Part shown: piece after piece, positions 26,313-35,509 of the stretch
Numbering within the stretch: the first letter of the stretch is position 1
How the letters are laid out: every line of letters begins with the position of its first letter
Source of the DNA: an uncultured Bacteroidales bacterium
GTDB lineage: Bacteria; Bacteroidota; Bacteroidia; Bacteroidales; Bacteroidaceae
NCBI GenBank assembly: GCA_937901185.1
Contig: CALCHR010000120.1
Coordinates: 1 to 40,221, forward strand
Direction: 5' to 3'
DNA length: 40,221 bases
Notes under the pieces: generated by a model
Told to the model about the DNA's origin: nothing
The model's input: the letters and a program-made list of their open reading frames with translations, nothing else
The model's database searches: none
Position numbers and translations under genes: made by a program

Positions 26313-27673
26313 TTTATCCATCCGGAATATTTAAAATCGCAATTTTTCCATGCTGGATCAATCTTGATATAAGTTTTCTGTATCTTTTCTTTAATCCACG
26401 TCTCTATTTTTTCGTTCCTTTTCTTTTCTAAAACAACTTCTTTTAGAACTTGGAAATCTTCTGTTGTGTTAGCATGATGTCCATCAATTCTATTTTTTAG
26501 TTTTACTATGGCACAAATTTTTTGTCCTTTTTCATTGTTCATTGTAAAAGCTTTAGATATTTCTCCCACATCCATATTATTTACAACCTTTGCAATTTCT
26601 TGGGGAAGTTCCTCCATCTTAAAACGAGATGTTCGTGTGTACCTTTCTTTATCTTGATAAAACATTAACCCATTATTGTTACGTGTATCTTTATCATCAG
26701 AAAGTATAGAGGCCGCAGCATCAAACGTAAACTCTCCATTTTTTATATCTGTGGCAATGGAATCTAATCTTGTTAAGGCTTTAGTGAATTCGTTTTCTTC
26801 AATTTCTGGTTTAAGGAGGATATGTCGTACATTTATCTTATCTCCTTTTTTATCTATTAATTGTATAATGTGAAAGCCAAACTCTGTACGTACAATCTTA
26901 GAAACTTTCTTAGGATTATTCAAGCTAAAAGCTACATTAGCAAATTCGGGTACCCATTGATTCCTTCCGTTATATCCGAGTTCTCCTCCCAATCGAGCTG
27001 AGCCATCTTGGGAATAAAGCATTGCGAGTGTTGAAAAATCAGACTCTCCTTCATTCACTCGGCGAGAAAATTCTCTAAGACGTTCTTCTATACGTTCTAT
27101 CTCTTTTCGAGTGACTGCGGGTGTAAGGGTTATGATCTGAACTTCTACTTGTGTAGGGATGAATGGCAAACTATCAGTAGGGAGATTCTTGAAATATTCA
27201 CGAACATCAGCAGGGGTAACTTTTACATTTTCTGTGATTTTCTTCTGAACTTCCCTCATACGTTCACTATCTCGTAGCATCCTTTTTTGCATTTCTCTAA
27301 ATTGGGGTAGCGAACGATGGGCCATGGTTTCTACATTTTCTTTTGAACCATAAGTGTGGATAAAAAGGTCTATTTTTTCATTCACAGCTTGAATCAAATT
27401 GGCTTCATCAATTTCAATACTGTCAATATCTGCTTGATGTAGAAAGAGTTTTTGAATTGCTAATTGCTCAGGAATTGTACAATATGGATTCTCTACCGGT
27501 ATACCCTGCATTTCTGAGCTAATTCTTGCCTCTTCTACGTCTGACAATAGGATAGGTTCGTTACCAACAACCCAAACGACTTTGTCTACAATATTTTTTT
27601 GAGCCATCAAGATTGTTGGTATAAAAAATACCAACCAGCTATATACTAGTACTTTTCTTAATGTATAGTACAT
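26309..27673 (-). CDS. SurA-like periplasmic peptidyl-prolyl isomerase
   Basis: A 454-residue chaperone/isomerase likely escorting outer-membrane proteins. A signal peptide ends in LMAQ. A SurA N-terminal domain (DKVVWVVGNEPILLSDVEEAR) precedes a PpiC/rotamase domain with FSTLAMLYSQDGSARLGGELGY and FGFHIIQLID, and then a second, less conserved copy (VRHILLKPEI, NGLMF). I chose ATG 27673, which is 4 bp after the stop of the upstream gene; the longer reading from 27703 would use TTG and overlap that gene by 26 bp. It overlaps the OstA-like start by 4 bp, so both are tightly coupled. Confidence 0.9.
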   Translation of the reverse strand: MYYTLRKVLVYSWLVFFIPTILMAQKNIVDKVVWVVGNEPILLSDVEEARISSEMQGIPVENPYCTIPEQLAIQKLFLHQADIDSIEIDEANLIQAVNEKIDLFIHTYGSKENVETMAHRSLPQFREMQKRMLRDSERMREVQKKITENVKVTPADVREYFKNLPTDSLPFIPTQVEVQIITLTPAVTRKEIERIEERLREFSRRVNEGESDFSTLAMLYSQDGSARLGGELGYNGRNQWVPEFANVAFSLNNPKKVSKIVRTEFGFHIIQLIDKKGDKINVRHILLKPEIEENEFTKALTRLDSIATDIKNGEFTFDAAASILSDDKDTRNNNGLMFYQDKERYTRTSRFKMEELPQEIAKVVNNMDVGEISKAFTMNNEKGQKICAIVKLKNRIDGHHANTTEDFQVLKEVVLEKKRNEKIETWIKEKIQKTYIKIDPAWKNCDFKYSGWIK

Positions 27674-27677
27674 TTGT

Positions 27678-29108
27678 TTAATGTTTGTTGATAGTTTTAG
27701 CAACTTCTTTATCTATTGAGAATGTATATGAACTACGAAGTGATTCAACCCATTTTTTTTCTAAGACTTCTTGATAGTCGTTTATTAATATTGACTTAAC
27801 ATCTTTCCAACTTTGAGGCTTGTTAAGTTTTTTTCCAACTACTCCATAATAGGGGAATTTGTCCTTTGGAGTAGCTTTCCCTTGATTGAATATAAGTTCA
27901 TCTACATATTGATTCTCATTCTTTTTGCAAAGATATGGACCAGAAACAAGGACGCGAGATTCTTCTTTGTTGAAATTTTCTTTGATAGCTTTACGCCATT
28001 CTCCCTCCAAGTTTTTCTTTAGAACGGATTTAATCTTCTTTTCCAACTGCTTGTCCTTTGTGTGAAATACAAAACCCTTAAAACGAGGTTCTGTCCAAGT
28101 ATATTTTTTCTTGTTGGCTTTATAGAAATCTGAAAGTCCTTTTTCATTTGTTGCAGCTACATCCCATACTTCTTTCTTAGAAATCTCATAGAGTAGAAGA
28201 CCATCATAGTATTCTTGAATGAGATATTTTAAGTCTGGATTCTGAGTTAGAGCTAACTGAAGGATTGAATCCATTACAATCTCCCTAGAAAGTCTACCAT
28301 TAGAGTTCTCAATGAGTTTTTTTATTTTATTCTCAGCAGAGATTTCTTCAATACCTTGTTTTTTTAGAGATAATACAATTTGAGGCTTCAGTTCGTCAAA
28401 AGACTCAAATTGTTTTCTATCCTGCATCTTAATAATATGCCAACCTACTGCGGTCTTGAAAGGGATGGACATCTCATTTACATTTAGTTTATAAGCAACA
28501 TCCTCAAATTCTTTCAAAGTAGAGCCAGGTCCAATCCAAGGTAATTGCCCTCCATTTCTTGCAGAACCAGGGTCTTGTGAAAACCTTTTTGCCAGTTCTG
28601 CAAAATCTGCTCCAGATTGCAATGCTTGATAAATAGAATCTATTTTGCATTTAGCTCTTTCAAGCACTTCTGGAGACGTTGATTTATCTTGAGAAACTTG
28701 AATTAAAATATGGGCTGGTTTTAATAAATCCTTTCCATTCAATTGTGAGGCTGTTTGATTATATAGAGAATAAGCAATAGAGTCAATGAAAAGACTATCT
28801 ACAAGATATGGCGTGAGTTGCATGTCTCGATAAGTGGCAAATTCTTTATTGAAAGAGGATAATGTATCCATCTTTGCCTCTTCTGCTGCCGCAACCTTGA
28901 GCTTGTAATTGATAAACATATCAATATATTCATCTATGCTTTTTTGCTCAACAGCTCCATCAATCCCTGAATTCTTATTATATGAATACTCAAATTCAGC
29001 TCTTGTAATAGGCTTATTGTTAATGCGGAATAGAATAGGATCTATGTTCTGTGCCACTAGAGATAGTGCACAGAACATATAGATTGATATGAGCAAAGTC
29101 TTTTTCAT
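27678..29108 (-). CDS. PpiC-type peptidyl-prolyl isomerase, envelope
   Basis: A 476-residue exported isomerase, paralogous to the SurA-like protein downstream. The signal peptide ends LSLVAQ. The N-terminal part (LFRINNKPITRAEFEYSYNK) is a SurA-type substrate-binding region. The PpiC domain at ~125-235 has PAHILIQVSQ, FAELAKRFSQDPGSARNGGQL and VGWHIIKMQDR. The C-terminal half resembles a degenerate second domain of Bacteroidetes foldases. It lies 32 bp after guaB and 4 bp before the next foldase gene, so it probably shares guaB's promoter. Confidence 0.9.
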   Translation of the reverse strand: MKKTLLISIYMFCALSLVAQNIDPILFRINNKPITRAEFEYSYNKNSGIDGAVEQKSIDEYIDMFINYKLKVAAAEEAKMDTLSSFNKEFATYRDMQLTPYLVDSLFIDSIAYSLYNQTASQLNGKDLLKPAHILIQVSQDKSTSPEVLERAKCKIDSIYQALQSGADFAELAKRFSQDPGSARNGGQLPWIGPGSTLKEFEDVAYKLNVNEMSIPFKTAVGWHIIKMQDRKQFESFDELKPQIVLSLKKQGIEEISAENKIKKLIENSNGRLSREIVMDSILQLALTQNPDLKYLIQEYYDGLLLYEISKKEVWDVAATNEKGLSDFYKANKKKYTWTEPRFKGFVFHTKDKQLEKKIKSVLKKNLEGEWRKAIKENFNKEESRVLVSGPYLCKKNENQYVDELIFNQGKATPKDKFPYYGVVGKKLNKPQSWKDVKSILINDYQEVLEKKWVESLRSSYTFSIDKEVAKTINKH

Positions 29109-29140
29109 AAGTTGTTCTAGTTGTTTTTGTAAAGATGAAA

Positions 29141-30628
29141 TTATCTATCACTGCGGCTGTAGTTCGGAGCTTCGCTAGTAATGGTAATGTCATGTGGGTG
29201 GCTTTCTAGTACTCCTGCATTGGTGATGCGAGTAAACTTGGCATTGTGTAATTGCTCAATTGTGTTTGCACCACAATATCCCATACCAGAACGTAAACCT
29301 CCAATTTGTTGGTAGATTACTTCTTGAACAGAGCCCTTGTAAGGAACGCGGCCAGCAATACCTTCTGGTACTAATTTTTTGACTTCTGCTACACCAGATT
29401 GGAAATAACGGTCCTTGGAACCATTTTCCATAGCTTCCAAGCTTCCCATACCTCGATAAGTTTTGAACTTTCTACCATTGAAGATAATTGTTTCTCCTGG
29501 TGATTCATCTGTTCCTGCCACTAGAGAACCAATCATTACAGAGTATGCACCGGCTGCTAAAGCTTTGACAACATCTCCTGAATATCTGAGACCTCCGTCT
29601 GCAATCAAGGGTACATCTGTTCCTTTTAATGCGCATGCAACATCATATACAGCAGAGAGTTGAGGTACTCCAACACCCGCAACAACGCGAGTAGTACAGA
29701 TAGAGCCCGGTCCGATACCGACTTTGATACAATCTGCACCTGCTTCTGCTAACATTTGCGCTGCAGCACCAGTTGCCACATTTCCGACAACGATGTCTAC
29801 TTGAGGGAATGACATTTTTGCTTCTCGGAGTTTTTCGATGACGTATTTGGAATGACCATGTGCTGTATCAATTACAATGGCATCAGCACCAGCTTTAACT
29901 AGAGCTTCCATACGCTCTAATGTATCGATGGTTACACCGACACCGGCTGCTACGCGTAGACGACCCTTTTCGTCTTTGCAGGCCATAGGCTTGTCTTTTG
30001 CTTTTGTGATATCTTTATAAGTGATAAGACCTACAAGCTTACCTTCTTTGTCTATTACCGGGAGTTTTTCGATTTTATTTTCTTGTAAAATCTGAGCTGC
30101 AGCTATGAGATCTGTTTGCTGTGTGGTCGTTACAAGATTTTCGCTGGTCATTACCTGATCAATAGCTTTATCCAGTTGGTGCTCAAAACGCAAATCTCTA
30201 TTAGTAACGATACCTACGAGGTGCATATTTTCATCCACAACAGGGATTCCGCCAATGTGGTACTCGCTCATTAGACGAAGGGCATCTCCTACAGTCTTTC
30301 CGCGTTGAATGGTTACAGGATCATAAATCATGCCGTTCTCCGCTCTTTTTACGATAGCTACTTGGCGAGCTTGATCTTCAATGCTCATATTTTTGTGGAT
30401 TACACCAATTCCACCTTCGCGAGCAATTGCTATAGCCATAGGAGCTTCTGTTACGGTGTCCATCGCAGCTGTAACAAAAGGAATTTGGAGTTCAATGTTG
30501 CGTGAGAACTTTGTTTTTAGTTCTACTGTTCGGGGTAAAACTTCTGAGTAGGCTGGAACTAAAAGGACATCATCATAAGTGAGGCCGTCCATAACAATTT
30601 TGTCTGCAATAAAATTAGATGTCGTCAT
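29141..30628 (-). CDS. guaB: Inosine-5'-monophosphate dehydrogenase
   Basis: Oxidises IMP to XMP with NAD, the committed step to GMP. The (beta/alpha)8 barrel begins LTYDDVLLVPAYSEVLPR. Two CBS domains lie at about 93-145 and 155-205 (IGGIPVVDE, IEKLPVIDKEGKLVGLIT). The catalytic Cys is C311 in GSICTTR, and the flap carries YRGMGSLEAM. Its 495 residues are standard. I chose ATG 30628; a TTG at 30655 overlaps the -7 box and is not a plausible start. Placement at the head of a foldase/OstA/mutL string is the pattern I recall from Bacteroides. Confidence 0.96.
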   Translation of the reverse strand: MTTSNFIADKIVMDGLTYDDVLLVPAYSEVLPRTVELKTKFSRNIELQIPFVTAAMDTVTEAPMAIAIAREGGIGVIHKNMSIEDQARQVAIVKRAENGMIYDPVTIQRGKTVGDALRLMSEYHIGGIPVVDENMHLVGIVTNRDLRFEHQLDKAIDQVMTSENLVTTTQQTDLIAAAQILQENKIEKLPVIDKEGKLVGLITYKDITKAKDKPMACKDEKGRLRVAAGVGVTIDTLERMEALVKAGADAIVIDTAHGHSKYVIEKLREAKMSFPQVDIVVGNVATGAAAQMLAEAGADCIKVGIGPGSICTTRVVAGVGVPQLSAVYDVACALKGTDVPLIADGGLRYSGDVVKALAAGAYSVMIGSLVAGTDESPGETIIFNGRKFKTYRGMGSLEAMENGSKDRYFQSGVAEVKKLVPEGIAGRVPYKGSVQEVIYQQIGGLRSGMGYCGANTIEQLHNAKFTRITNAGVLESHPHDITITSEAPNYSRSDR

Positions 30629-30652
30629 AGCGCATAATTTATTTATTGCAGA

Positions 30653-30660
30653 CAAAATTA
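30653..30660 (-). promoter_or_regulatory. Putative -7 box for guaB and the envelope string
   Basis: On the minus strand this reads TAATTTTG, 25 bp before the guaB ATG. The -33 region is only TTTC-like. Confidence 0.55.
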
Positions 30661-30761
30661 CAAATTTTCTGTGATAAGCTGAAATTCTAGATGAAAAAAC
30701 TGCTATTCTCTAAAAAAATAGTGTGTATTTTCTTAGTTGTAAGTCAAATTTTTCAACTTAT

Positions 30762-31526
30762 TTATGGAGTGTTATTATTGAACTCCTTAACTTTTTTGAA
30801 TAGGTCGGATGCAAAAATAAAATTTTTGAGATTCTTGTTGGTTGAAACCAATACATCATCTTTAGTACCCTCCCATTCGTTGTGTCCTTCGTGGATGTAA
30901 AGGATATGTTCTCCGATACCTAATACGGAGTTCATGTCATGGGTATTGATGATGGTTGTAATATTAAATTCTTTAGTGATATTGAAGATGAGTTCATCTA
31001 TCACCAAAGATGTTTTAGGGTCTAATCCTGAGTTGGGTTCGTCGCAAAAAAGGTATTGGGGATTCATAGCAATTGCTCTTGCTATAGCTACTCGTTTCTG
31101 CATGCCGCCAGAAATTTCTCCGGGGAATTTATTGGCCGCATCTAAAAGGTTAACATGGTCTAGACAAAATTCAGCCCTACTTTTTCTGTTTTTATAAGAT
31201 TCGGTAGAGAACATATCAAGAGGGAACATGACGTTCTCCAATACACTCATAGAGTCAAATAGGGCTGCATTTTGAAAAATCATACCCATCTCTCGGCGTA
31301 GCATGGTGCGTTCTTGTTTGCTCATGGCAACAAAATTGCGTCCGTCATATAATATTTCCCCATTTGTTGGTTCAAGGAGTCCTACGATACACTTCATTAA
31401 AACTGTTTTTCCAGAACCGCTTTGACCTATAATAAGATTGGTCTTCCCACTTTTGAATTCGATACTTATTCCTTTAAGTACATCCTTGTCTTCAAAAGAT
31501 TTATATATGTTTTGTAGCTTAATCAT
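30762..31526 (-). CDS. ABC transporter ATPase, MlaF-like
   Basis: The cytoplasmic ATPase of a probable lipid-transport ABC system of the Mla type. Walker A is GQSGSGKT (about 33-40), the signature is ISGGMQKR and Walker B is LFCDEPNSGLDP; the IxxTHD switch is NTHDM. The MGMIFQNAALFDSM segment is characteristic of MlaF-type ATPases. At 254 residues it is a single-domain subunit. The permease gene ends 1 bp before this gene starts, so the two are translated as a pair. I saw no MlaD-like MCE gene in the window. Confidence 0.9.
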   Translation of the reverse strand: MIKLQNIYKSFEDKDVLKGISIEFKSGKTNLIIGQSGSGKTVLMKCIVGLLEPTNGEILYDGRNFVAMSKQERTMLRREMGMIFQNAALFDSMSVLENVMFPLDMFSTESYKNRKSRAEFCLDHVNLLDAANKFPGEISGGMQKRVAIARAIAMNPQYLFCDEPNSGLDPKTSLVIDELIFNITKEFNITTIINTHDMNSVLGIGEHILYIHEGHNEWEGTKDDVLVSTNKNLKNFIFASDLFKKVKEFNNNTP

Positions 31527-31527
31527 T

Positions 31528-32274
31528 TTATGAGAGCATTTGAGTTAGGAATAAGTCGGAGAAAAGTATTAACATACTACTGGAAACTACGGCATGGGTA
31601 CTGGCTTTGCCTACTTCAATACTTCCGCCTTCAACTGTATACCCCCAGAATGATGCCACGCTAGATATGATAAAAGCAAAAAATAAAGATTTTATAATGC
31701 CCATCCAGAAGAACCATTGAGTGAACTCATGCTGCATTCCGGCAGTCAAGTCTGATGCTGTAATGATGTTGGCAAAGTAAGCTGTTGCATATGCTCCGGC
31801 AACACCACTTACGGTACTGAATATTACAAGAAAAGGCATCATGGTAATGAAACCCAGAATTTTTGGCAGTATTAAAAAAGATGCAGAATTCACTCCCATA
31901 ATCTCTAGAGCATCAATCTGTTGTGTTACTCTCATTGTACCGATTTCTGAAGCTATGTTTGAGCCAACTTTTCCTGATAGGATGAGGCACATGATTGACG
32001 AAGAAAACTCCAAGAGCATAATCTCGCGTGTCACATATCCCGAAACCCAATTAGGCATCCATGCACTTTGTACATTTAGCTTTATCTGAATGCATATAAC
32101 AGCACCAATAAAAAAAGAGATAAGCAACACGATGCCTATAGAGTCCACGCCCAGCTGAGCCATTTCTTTCAGATATTGTTTTCCAAACATTCTCATACGC
32201 TCTGGGCGTGAAAAAACTCTGCCCATGAGCTGTATGTATTTGCCTAGTTGTATAAGTGTTTTCTGAATAAACAT
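31528..32274 (-). CDS. MlaE-family ABC permease
   Basis: A 248-residue inner-membrane permease of the MlaE/YrbE family, partner of the adjacent MlaF-like ATPase; together they probably move phospholipids between the two membranes. An amphipathic N-terminal helix precedes about five membrane segments, with REIMLLEFSSSIMCLILSGKVGSNIASEIGTMRVTQQIDALEIMG as the family hallmark region. I chose ATG 32274 because a strong -7 box lies just upstream at 32292-32299; an in-frame extension to 32475 would carry the promoter inside the gene and adds 67 residues with no family resemblance. Confidence 0.9.
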   Translation of the reverse strand: MFIQKTLIQLGKYIQLMGRVFSRPERMRMFGKQYLKEMAQLGVDSIGIVLLISFFIGAVICIQIKLNVQSAWMPNWVSGYVTREIMLLEFSSSIMCLILSGKVGSNIASEIGTMRVTQQIDALEIMGVNSASFLILPKILGFITMMPFLVIFSTVSGVAGAYATAYFANIITASDLTAGMQHEFTQWFFWMGIIKSLFFAFIISSVASFWGYTVEGGSIEVGKASTHAVVSSSMLILFSDLFLTQMLS

Positions 32275-32291
32275 AGGATTTATATTTTCTG

Positions 32292-32299
32292 CAAAGTTA
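32292..32299 (-). promoter_or_regulatory. Promoter -7 box for the MlaEF pair
   Basis: On the minus strand this reads TAACTTTG, a full match to TAnnTTTG, 17 bp before the permease ATG. It fixes the start of the permease gene. Confidence 0.65.
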
Positions 32300-32437
32300 G
32301 GAAAAAACACTGAAATAATTAAACGGATTCCTAAGAATGATATCTGAGGGATGGGTGTAGGGATATATCTGTAGATTTTATAGGAAGTATGGAACTCATG
32401 CTCTATTAAAAAAGTGTCACACTCTTTCTTTAATATA

Positions 32438-33103
32438 TTATTGTGGAGACATAGCATCACTGTTGCTGTTAGCAACTATTTTATTGAATCTATTTATAAA
32501 GTCATTTACTAAATCCACAATAGATTCATATTTCCATGAGGTTGCATCTGTCTGCCCGTTGAATACATTTAACTTTATATTCTTTTCTTGCCCTTGGGCT
32601 TTATATTTCATCTCAATGTAAGTTCTACTTATTTCTTTTATTCTCTTAGTGCTAACACTTATCCATCTATATCCCATGATCGTAATTGGAGAAATGCCTC
32701 CGCGAGTAACCTTTTTTGATTTTGAAATTTCTACAGGCTGCAGTGAAATTACATCACAGAATGGGATGGTAATGATTTCTCCAGGGGTTTCTATGTCTTG
32801 TATGATAGATATTATTTTACGCTTCTCGTCAAATAATACCAAGCAGTTTTTTAGGAGGTAATCGTAGGTTGGTATAAAGTTTTCAAGGGTAAAAACTTTC
32901 TTGGAGATGAAATATCTAAGAATGGTTTTTCCTTCTTTTTGGTTGATGTATGAAAATAGTAAACCTCCATGCATCTTTTTTGTTTTGAGAATATCTTCTG
33001 GTAGGTTCTTTTCATATTCTTTTTCTTTCTTCTTGTTAAAAATAAAGGCTATGATTGCACTGGCAAAAAATAATACAATAATAATAAAAATAAGAGTTCC
33101 CAT
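32438..33103 (-). CDS. Membrane-anchored protein of unknown function
   Basis: I do not recognise this 221-residue protein. A single N-terminal membrane helix (about residues 3-22) is followed by a Lys/Glu-rich stretch and then a soluble domain that may fold like a PH-type beta sandwich (ENFIPTYDYLLKNCLVLFDEKRKIISII, IPFCDVISLQPVEISKS, ISPITIMGYRWISV); the fold is inference. It ends 163 bp before the MlaE-like start and is separated from it by that gene's own promoter. Its AT content is high, like the rest of the 20-33 kb block. Confidence 0.7.
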   Translation of the reverse strand: MGTLIFIIIVLFFASAIIAFIFNKKKEKEYEKNLPEDILKTKKMHGGLLFSYINQKEGKTILRYFISKKVFTLENFIPTYDYLLKNCLVLFDEKRKIISIIQDIETPGEIITIPFCDVISLQPVEISKSKKVTRGGISPITIMGYRWISVSTKRIKEISRTYIEMKYKAQGQEKNIKLNVFNGQTDATSWKYESIVDLVNDFINRFNKIVANSNSDAMSPQ

Positions 33104-33192
33104 ATTTTTCTATTTTTTTATGTGTGATAAAAATGATTGATATGTGTTATCCCTATAATGCCGAAGGAGGTGAGGAACATAAAAATTAGAAA

Positions 33193-33231
33193 AATAAGGG
33201 TGTCTCTAAAGTAAAATGAGACACCCTTATT
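33193..33231. terminator. Strong hairpin terminator after the GH20 gene
   Basis: AATAAGGGTGTCTC (33193-33206) pairs perfectly over 14 bp with 33218-33231. A-rich sequence on the left gives a T-rich tail on the minus strand. It lies 21 bp past the GH20 stop. Confidence 0.85.
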
Positions 33232-33251
33232 CTTTCTGTTTTTCCTACTAT

Positions 33252-35297
33252 TTAGAGGCGTTCGGGCTTCGTGATCTTATTGTAAACTTTCAGATTTGTT
33301 ACCTTACTATTGAATTTGCCAACTTGTTTCAATGGGAAAACCAATGTGCGCTGATAGTACATTTTTTCTTTGGGCTCATACATAGTCGGTGTGAAAGCAT
33401 TGTAGTTTTGGCCGTAGTGGTTATTGACTTTGTCTTGCTCTCTGAATACATACACGGTCTGTGGTCCAAGTTCCTCTTTCTTTTCGCCGTTCACCCACAA
33501 GTTGGTCATTTTGTTGTTGCCTTGGATGCTTAAGGTTACTTTTTCTCCTTTGTTGATTTTGTAATTAAAGCGGTTCAAGAAACCATCGCGGTAGAAACCA
33601 AGTTTTCCTTCAACTGGATCGGATAGGTAGAATGTGGCATTGGCTGATTTGAAAAGTTCTGTACCTTTTTCTTCAGCAGCACCATCTATGGTAAACGTTA
33701 TAGTATAGTCATAACCTATCTCGTCTAAAGCCAAAGTCATACCAGGATTTACCTCTGCAACGGTATATGCGGATATACCTTTGGGGAGTCGGCCCAGCTC
33801 GTTTACGCCAGGGGCTTCGCTCAGGGCCTTTCTGGCCTCGTCAAATATAGTATAAGGTAATTGAACCTTGTTTCCGGTCCAGCATTTTACGGAAAGAGTT
33901 TGCAATGCGGGGTATACGCGGTGGTGGATATCTTTTGTGGAGATACCATTAACATGGTCGTTCCATACGGCAAACATACCACCAAGGATGGCCGGATCGT
34001 TTTCTTCAAACTTTTGGTTGCCAATTGAGGCGGGAGTCCAATGGTTGTACAGATAATCACAATTGAGGTAGTCATAATAATAACCTGCTGCAGGAACAAT
34101 ATAGACAGCTCCATCGGGAATGCTGACCAGCTGGTAACCCTGTTCTTTCATATCTTTCGGATTAGCGTATCCATTGTACCAGCAGTTCATGATTACATTT
34201 TCCGATTTCACCGGGGTTTCTCCCTTGGCATGTGTTAAGGCTCCCCATACCATGGCCTGTTTTCCAAAGCTCTCTACATATTTAATATAATGGTCGGTGA
34301 AATAGCGGAATTTTTCTACCACGTCTTTCTTAGCATTGGAATATTCATCCGTACCGATATGTACACGTTTACCGCGGAACACAGGCTCTTCGCCTTCCAG
34401 GTATTCTTTGAACAGACCATCTACAAATTTGTAGGTCTCGGGGTTGAAAAGGTCAAGGTGGTCCATGCCATATTCCTTAGAACCTATTTCGGGCTTGTAG
34501 TGTGTGAATGCCAAAGAGTGGGCCGGTACGTCGATTTCAGGGATGATTTCCACGTAGTTGTTATCGGCCATCTTTTGGAAGTCAATAAATTCTTGTTTGC
34601 TATAAGAACCATCTTTAGCAGTAAGTCCGGGATAGGTGTCACATTCCAAGCGGAAAGCAGATTGGGTTTGGTTCCAGTCGTAGTTAAAGAATTGGCGGAA
34701 GCCGTTGTCGTTGAGGTGAACTTGCAATGTGTTCATCTTATAGTAAGACATTACTTTAACTAAATTCTCCAAGTAGTTCATTGGCACGAACTTACGTGCT
34801 ACGTCTATCATAAATCCGCGGAGCGCATATTCAGGTACATCGGTGGTGCTTCCTTTGGCTAAGGCCGCTCCTTGCAGTTCTGTCATTTGTAGCAAAGTGC
34901 GTGTGCCCCAGTAGACGCCTTGGGGGGTGGCGGCTGTAATTTGTAGCTGCTCTCCGATGTTCATCTGGTAGCCTTCTTGACCAAGAGAAGCGTCTTCTTT
35001 AAGGGAGAGCACAATGTCGCCGGCTTTACCTTTTCCTTTGGCTACGTTCAGCTGTGTGCCAAACATTGTTTCATAGTCAGCAGCCAGCGCTTTGGCTATG
35101 TGCATCAACTCTTTGGAGTTTCCAACTACCACAACTTTACCGTTAGGCACAAATTTTCCTTCTGCACCTTTCCAAGTTTTTAGTTCCGGAATGACAAAGG
35201 GTTTGGGGTTGACTTCTGCAAATGCGGCGCCGCCGATGAAGAAAGCAAGGCAGACGCATGCGATGAATCGCTTGAATAACTGTTTTGTTTTATCCAT
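33252..35297 (-). CDS. Secreted GH20 beta-N-acetylhexosaminidase
   Basis: An exo-acting enzyme removing terminal beta-GlcNAc or beta-GalNAc from glycans. Residues 1-27 are a signal peptide ending AAFA. A GH20b domain (about 30-150, AATPQGVYWGTRTLLQM) precedes the catalytic barrel, which starts LRGFMIDVARKFVPM. The catalytic pair is D317-E318 in HIGTDEYSNA; GH20 enzymes more often read HIGGDE, so Thr replaces the second Gly. The C-terminal ~200 residues form a beta-rich domain with TIDGAAEEKG and LWVNGEKKEELG, resembling a laminin-G/concanavalin-like fold. Length is 681. It stands alone with its own promoter and terminator. With the GH84 enzyme it suggests use of mucin or similar glycans. Confidence 0.92.
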   Translation of the reverse strand: MDKTKQLFKRFIACVCLAFFIGGAAFAEVNPKPFVIPELKTWKGAEGKFVPNGKVVVVGNSKELMHIAKALAADYETMFGTQLNVAKGKGKAGDIVLSLKEDASLGQEGYQMNIGEQLQITAATPQGVYWGTRTLLQMTELQGAALAKGSTTDVPEYALRGFMIDVARKFVPMNYLENLVKVMSYYKMNTLQVHLNDNGFRQFFNYDWNQTQSAFRLECDTYPGLTAKDGSYSKQEFIDFQKMADNNYVEIIPEIDVPAHSLAFTHYKPEIGSKEYGMDHLDLFNPETYKFVDGLFKEYLEGEEPVFRGKRVHIGTDEYSNAKKDVVEKFRYFTDHYIKYVESFGKQAMVWGALTHAKGETPVKSENVIMNCWYNGYANPKDMKEQGYQLVSIPDGAVYIVPAAGYYYDYLNCDYLYNHWTPASIGNQKFEENDPAILGGMFAVWNDHVNGISTKDIHHRVYPALQTLSVKCWTGNKVQLPYTIFDEARKALSEAPGVNELGRLPKGISAYTVAEVNPGMTLALDEIGYDYTITFTIDGAAEEKGTELFKSANATFYLSDPVEGKLGFYRDGFLNRFNYKINKGEKVTLSIQGNNKMTNLWVNGEKKEELGPQTVYVFREQDKVNNHYGQNYNAFTPTMYEPKEKMYYQRTLVFPLKQVGKFNSKVTNLKVYNKITKPERL

Positions 35298-35364
35298 GAC
35301 AAATTTTGTATAATAATATATAAAAATATTTCTCTAAAATGTTCTGGTAATCTAAATAACCTTA

Positions 35365-35372
35365 CAAAGGTA
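35365..35372 (-). promoter_or_regulatory. Putative -7 box for the GH20 gene
   Basis: On the minus strand this reads TACCTTTG, 68 bp before the start codon. The -33 region is poor. Confidence 0.5.
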
Positions 35373-35455
35373 TGAAAAAAAAGAGAAACACCATACCCGT
35401 TCCTTGATTTTCTCTTGACTATCATAGGAGTGCGATGAATGGGGAATATTAAAAT

Positions 35456-35487
35456 AGTCAGGAGATGAATAGAATCACCTCCTGACT
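35456..35487 (-). terminator. Terminator of the EF-G-like gene
   Basis: AGTCAGGAG (35456-35464) pairs with CTCCTGACT (35479-35487). A T-rich stretch follows on the minus strand. It begins 23 bp past the stop codon. Confidence 0.75.
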
Positions 35488-35509
35488 TATAAGGTCAATT
35501 ATAGAAAAT

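Noticed and set aside
32275..32475. 67-residue N-terminal extension of the MlaE-like permease
   Set aside because: A full -7 promoter box lies inside it and the family starts at the MFIQKTL Met.
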